Assembly (NCBI GenBank): GCA_003484545.1
Contig: DNCF01000072.1
Location: 1-12,142, forward strand
Direction of reading: 5' to 3'
Length of the DNA: 12,142 nt
Source of the DNA: Massilia sp.
GTDB taxonomy: Bacteria; Pseudomonadota; Gammaproteobacteria; Burkholderiales; Burkholderiaceae_D
Part shown: positions 11,485-12,142 of the stretch, piece by piece
Layout: every line of letters begins with the position of its first letter
How positions within the stretch are numbered: the first letter of the stretch is position 1
Translations under genes and position numbers: made by a program
The notes under the pieces: generated by a model
Seen by the model: only the letters and a program-made list of their open reading frames with translations
Databases searched by the model: none
What the model was told of the DNA's origin: nothing

Positions 11485-12142
11485 GGCGCACCCCGCGCAG
11501 GCTGCTGTCGTTGGCGACGTTGCCGGTATGCGCCATCACCAGCGGCAGGTCGGCGTCGTCGAACTGGTTGCCGGCGTCGCGGCGGCCGCGGAAGGCGCGG
11601 TCGACCAGCATGGCGCGGTCGGCCAGGTGCAGGTCTTCCGGCACGCGCTGGCCGTTCGAGATGTAGTGCAGATTCAGCTTCTGGCGGATCACGACGTCGA
11701 GCACGTTGCCGATCGAGGCGGCTTCGTCGAGCTTGGTCATGATGCAGCCGTGCAGGCCGCTGCCCTGGTAGGCGCGCACCACTTCGTTCAGGGTCTCGTT
11801 AGTCGAGGTCGCGTTCAGGCACAGCAGGCGCTTCACATCCGCGCCGGCGCCGGCCAGCATCGCCACCTGCTCGGTGACCATCTGGTCGCGCTGCGACATG
11901 CCGATGGTGTCAATGAGAACGGTGTGCTTGTTCCTGAGCTCTTTGAGTGCAATGCGCAGGTCGGCCTCGTCCTTCACCGAGTGCACCATCACGCCCAGGA
12001 TCTTGCCGTAGATGCGCAGCTGCTCGTGGCCGCCGATACGGTAGGCGTCGGTGGTGATCAGGGCCAGCTTCTCCGGGCCGTGACGCATGACGCAGCGCGC
12101 CGCCAGCTTGGCGGTGGTGGTGGTCTTGCCGACGCCGGTCGG
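11477..12142 (-). CDS. flhF: Flagellar biosynthesis GTPase FlhF (partial, 5' end beyond window)
   Basis: FlhF is an SRP-family GTPase that places flagella at the cell pole or defined sites. Only the C-terminal NG domain is in the window; the frame stays open to base 12142. The first visible residues are PTGVGKTTTTAKLAARC, the P-loop. They are followed by TTDAYRIGGHEQL (G2 region), DTIGMSQRD (G3; many relatives have DTAG or DTVG), MTKLDEAASIG (G4) and ISNGQRVPEDL (G5 region). About 30 polar C-terminal residues end at a TAG (11477-11479) that overlaps the flhG TTG start. The internal ATG at 12086-12088 is not the true start because the P-loop lies upstream of it. It is the first visible gene of the flhF-flhG-fliA-motC-motD unit. 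Confidence 0.95.
   Translation of the reverse strand, partial: PTGVGKTTTTAKLAARCVMRHGPEKLALITTDAYRIGGHEQLRIYGKILGVMVHSVKDEADLRIALKELRNKHTVLIDTIGMSQRDQMVTEQVAMLAGAGADVKRLLCLNATSTNETLNEVVRAYQGSGLHGCIMTKLDEAASIGNVLDVVIRQKLNLHYISNGQRVPEDLHLADRAMLVDRAFRGRRDAGNQFDDADLPLVMAHTGNVANDSSLRGVRLG

Noticed and set aside
9937..11742. A 601-codon open frame on the plus strand opposite fliA, flhG and flhF
   Set aside because: It is His/Arg/Gln-rich with no family resemblance and lies antisense to three clear flagellar genes; long antisense frames are common at this GC content.

Overview
This window is a high-GC chromosomal segment of a motile Gram-negative bacterium. It is most likely a betaproteobacterium of the Burkholderiales, and the gene content and protein style fit Oxalobacteraceae such as Massilia, Duganella or Telluria. 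That placement is inference from remembered gene order and family resemblance, not from a search. Two flagellar blocks sit at the two ends, and a non-flagellar accessory segment lies between them.

Left block (1-3424): flgB-flgC-flgD run on the minus strand, building the proximal rod and the hook cap. Diverging from them on the plus strand are flgA (P-ring chaperone), flgM (anti-sigma-28) and flgN (chaperone for the hook-filament junction proteins). A textbook sigma-28 promoter lies between flgA and flgM, and a GC-rich hairpin closes the flgMN unit.

Middle segment (3460-8360): first comes a minus-strand YihY/BrkB-family membrane protein with a long, unusual N-terminal extension. Next are two tandem paralogous secreted zinc metallopeptidases of family M35 (aspzincin, lysine-specific type). 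Converging on the second is a small secreted protein that is essentially a free-standing copy of the peptidases' non-catalytic N-terminal domain. This trio looks like a secreted protease module with a candidate inhibitor, chaperone or decoy, and is the most interesting part of the window. At least four copies of a short REP-like palindrome with a GTAG end flank the trio: one clear and one decayed copy upstream, three copies downstream. The arms of the intact copies vary but stay complementary.

Right block (8419-12142, all minus strand): partial flhF, flhG, fliA, motC and motD in tight succession, with overlaps or gaps of at most 15 bases. FlhF and FlhG set flagellar number and position, FliA is sigma-28, and MotC/MotD form a stator. 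FliA made here should read the flgM promoter in the left block, and FlgM holds FliA until the hook is complete, so both halves of the late-flagellar checkpoint are in view. FlhG has a clearly degenerate Walker A motif.

Non-ATG starts are supported for flgM (GTG), motC (GTG) and flhG (TTG). No tRNA, rRNA, CRISPR array, transposase or integrase gene was seen.
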